Notes under the pieces: model-generated
The model's input: the letters and a program-made list of their open reading frames with translations, nothing else
Told to the model about the DNA's origin: nothing
The model's database searches: none
Source of the DNA: Microvirga lotononidis
GTDB lineage: Bacteria; Pseudomonadota; Alphaproteobacteria; Rhizobiales; Beijerinckiaceae
NCBI RefSeq assembly: GCF_034627025.1
Contig: NZ_CP141049.1
Coordinates: forward strand, 992,001 to 1,056,000
Length of the DNA: 64,000 nucleotides
Reading direction: 5' to 3'
Shown: positions 62,255 to 64,000 of the stretch, one piece after another
How the letters are laid out: the number at the start of each line of letters is the position of its first letter
Position numbering within the stretch: position 1 is the first letter of the stretch
Program-made: the position numbers and the translations under genes

Positions 62255-62470
62255 GTCTGCGCTCGGGCCAGCGGGGCGATGTTACGCAAGCGCCGGTCTT
62301 GCTCGCAGGCCCGACACGTCCTTGCCTCTAAGGCCTATGACAGCAATGCGTTACGCTCGACCATCACCGCAATGGGAGCCGCAGCCGTCATCCCTTGCAA
62401 TCCGCCCCCAAACAGCCGATCCCCTACGACTTCGACGCCTCGCCTGTGCCCTGATCTGCCAGCGTTTGAC
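62255..62470 (+). pseudogene. IS5-family transposase fragment
   Basis: With small frame changes the plus strand reads ASGAMLRKRR.. and KAYDSNALRSTITAMGAAAVIPCNP..KQPIPYDFDA: the block (D)KGYDSxALRxxIxxxGxxAVIPxxxxRKxPxxYD of IS5-type transposases around the second Asp. No start or end. Confidence 0.7.
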
Positions 62471-62500
62471 TGACGGGAACGCGATCATGAGAGGGCGGCC

Positions 62501-63256
62501 ATGACCCGGACCGAGATTCTGGCGCCCTATCGCCCGATCCGGGCAGGGATCCGCCGTGTGCTGAGCGAAGCGACGAAGGCGTGCGGCCGGGCGGATCTGA
62601 ACCGGGCCATCAGGCAGGTTGCTCCGTGGGCTGAGGCGGAGGCGCTGGAGGAGGAGTTCACAGCCGAAATGCTGGTCGATGTCGCACTGTTCGAGCCGAA
62701 CCAGCGTGGCCGGCGTGCTTTCGACCGCTTTCTCGCCGAGAAAGGCGAGAGCATGACCGAGGTGGATTGGGCCTTGGCCGAGCGCATGGCCGGGGCGTGG
62801 TTCTCGATCTTCCGGGTGGCCGAGCGGCATGAGGCCGCCGGACTCTGGCTGGAGGATCTGCTGGCCGGACAGCGTCGCGTCTGGCTCGTCGACGAGGCCC
62901 TCGAGGTCTCCGCCTCCGAAGATGCTGTCATCGGCTTGCGGCTGTTCGATGCAGGGCCGTTCCATGCCGGCTTTGGCATTATCGTGGCGCCCGACGCCGA
63001 GACACTCGACTTCTGCCTGGCAGCGAAGGAACGCGGTGAGCCCTTGCCGTTCCGCCATTCCCTGGCCGCGACACTCTACGGTGACCAGCCCCGGGCCAAC
63101 GCACCGCCTGGCCCTGCCGACCTCGCCTTGCTGGAGATCTTGACGGAGATGCGGATCTCGTCCCCGTCAGCGCAGACGATGCCTGGGACGAAGAAGGCTG
63201 GCCGCCAGCCACTATCCAATCCACGCAACACACCGCAGCCTCGAAAAAGGAGGTAA
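62501..63256 (+). CDS. Hypothetical protein
   Basis: 251 aa from ATG 62501, GAGAGGGCGGCC just upstream. RAFDRFLAEKGESMTEVDWALAERMAGAWFSIFRVAERHEAAGLWLEDLLAGQRRVWLVDEALEVSASEDAVIGLRLFDAGPFHAGFGIIVAPDAETLDFCLA. The centre (WFSIFRV, GLWLEDLL, VWLVDEAL.... A.RLFDAG.F..GFGII) resembles an SH3- or SEC-C-associated plasmid protein pattern, but I cannot name it. Basic tail KKAGRQPLSNPRNTPQPRKRR. No membrane segment or signal. Confidence 0.7.
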   Translation: MTRTEILAPYRPIRAGIRRVLSEATKACGRADLNRAIRQVAPWAEAEALEEEFTAEMLVDVALFEPNQRGRRAFDRFLAEKGESMTEVDWALAERMAGAWFSIFRVAERHEAAGLWLEDLLAGQRRVWLVDEALEVSASEDAVIGLRLFDAGPFHAGFGIIVAPDAETLDFCLAAKERGEPLPFRHSLAATLYGDQPRANAPPGPADLALLEILTEMRISSPSAQTMPGTKKAGRQPLSNPRNTPQPRKRR

Positions 63257-63553
63257 TTGGGATCGGCTCTTACCTCGACTCGTATGAGGCGGATGATCAA
63301 GCGTTCTCATCGTGAGACCCATCACCGAATGCAGCGGCTGGGTGGGTAAGCCGGGTCAAGCGAGCCTTCTGCTCGCGTTGTCCACTCGTATCCGGCGGAA
63401 CCAGGGTTCCTGACCAAGATGCCTCATTCAGGCAAGCCGGCTTGAGGAGGTGGGACCCATCTTTGGCGACGGCAGCAAACCCTGTCCAGCTCCGGTCACA
63501 CACCATCCCGCCCGTCCGGTGCATTCTCCAGCGATGCGCCGGCCGAATCTTTG
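63257..63553 (-). other. 3' non-coding end of the IS110 element at the window edge
   Basis: About 300 nt after the IS110 recombinase stop without a gene. By analogy with the related element at 43533-45274 this should hold the right end and possibly the bridge RNA. The element boundary was not located. Confidence 0.35.
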
Positions 63554-64000
63554 TTAGGCCGCTTTCAGGCACGCTCCCTCTGGTACAAGGCCTGTAGTGA
63601 GATACCGCCACAAAGCCACCAGGAGCTTGCGGGCGAGCGCCACGGCGTTGATCTTGCGGATACGGCCCCGGGCGGGTCCCACCCGCTCGTGGAACCAGCG
63701 CGCCAGCTTGCTCTCCGGCCGGTACCGCAGCCACAACCAGGCCAGCTCAATCATCGCCTTGCGCAGGAGCGGATTGCCGGCCTTCGAGATCCCCTGTTCG
63801 CGCTGCCGCTGACCGCTGTCAAACGGACTGGGGGTGAGCCCGGCATAGGCCGCCACCTCCTTTCGGGTGGCAAACGGGCGATCCAGCCCCTCGCGCACTG
63901 GGATCGTGGCCAACTCGGTGCCGATGCCGCCGAGCCTGGCCAGACAGGCGATCGTCTCCGCATCGGCATCACCAGCCTCAGGCTCCATCACCGCGGCATC
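63554..64000 (-). CDS. IS110-family recombinase, C-terminal part (runs off the window)
   Basis: Open to the window edge. CLARLGGIGTELATIPVREGLDRPFATRKEVAAYAGLTPSPFDSGQRQREQGISKAGNPLLRKAMIELAWLWLRYRPESKLARWFHERVGPARGRIRKINAVALARKLLVALWRYLTTG: the Transposase_20 domain with AGLTPSPF and KAGN motifs. Closest relative in the window is the gene at 44053-45204. Confidence 0.88.
   Translation of the reverse strand, partial: DAAVMEPEAGDADAETIACLARLGGIGTELATIPVREGLDRPFATRKEVAAYAGLTPSPFDSGQRQREQGISKAGNPLLRKAMIELAWLWLRYRPESKLARWFHERVGPARGRIRKINAVALARKLLVALWRYLTTGLVPEGACLKAA

Noticed and set aside
63257..63553. Plus- and minus-strand short frames after the hypothetical gene
   Set aside because: Most likely the non-coding end of the IS110 element; no protein-like composition.

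Overview
The window is GC-rich DNA from an alphaproteobacterium, most likely of the Hyphomicrobiales (Microvirga/Methylobacterium-type or another rhizobial lineage). This placement is inferred from gene families: intracellular PHB depolymerase, acetoacetyl-CoA reductase behind a perfect sigma-54 promoter, BluB, a NodL/Maa-type acetyltransferase, a decayed NodU/CmcH-type carbamoyltransferase and a pRiA4b ORF-3 protein. It looks like an accessory replicon or symbiosis-island-like region. Most of the DNA is mobile elements, many nested in one another.

Layout. 1-3510: large serine recombinase element A, inserted in an IS21 istA. 3510-9460: an ISL3 remnant, then one IS3 copy split by IS1380 (itself split by IS630) and by IS30. 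9556-12640: IS256, a NodL-like acetyltransferase and a dead carbamoyltransferase. 12660-17540: IS5, IS6, a deleted IS3 and recombinase elements B and E. 17541-22436: an IS21 whose istB is split by recombinase element C. 22440-26260: remnants and a four-PAS histidine kinase. 26272-30469: IS1111-type IS110, IS256 and phaZ. 30700-31741: IS5 and IS6 wrecks. 32062-42202: a small non-IS gene cluster around a tRNA(CAU) gene that is interrupted by a group II intron. 42900-45840: IS630 split by an IS1111-type IS110. 45900-47848: sigma-54 promoter, phaB and a CYTH-like gene. 47945-50551: IS630 fragment and IS3 split by an IS110 whose bridge-RNA guides can be read. 51145-52701: nuclease operon. 53081-61104: IS1380, IS630, an IS21 with a passenger gene, IS4 and ISNCY. 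61290-63256: structured leader, bluB and a hypothetical gene. 63257-64000: another IS110.

The most unusual structure is 33740-41657. A tRNA(CAU) gene is cut between tRNA positions 38 and 39 by a group II intron. Its EBS1, in a hairpin loop, pairs over 8 nt with the 5' exon. Its reverse-transcriptase ORF is split by serine recombinase element D, and its catalytic domain V is split by a second, complete group II intron (a twintron). Between the RT ORF and domain V it carries a second, intact tRNA(CAU) that still has the empty 15-nt target site. Both tRNA and domain V rejoin perfectly on paper (76 nt and 34 nt).

Other notable points: IS110 at 48527-49812 has four guide-like 6-8 nt matches to its own ends and target, in bridge-RNA order. 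The recombinase elements share end motifs and sit inside genes of other mobile elements. Two of their helper genes keep an A-run -1 frameshift arrangement.

Limits: all calls are by eye. Family names rest on recognised motifs and homology from memory, not on searches. Element ends marked approximate could shift by a few bases.
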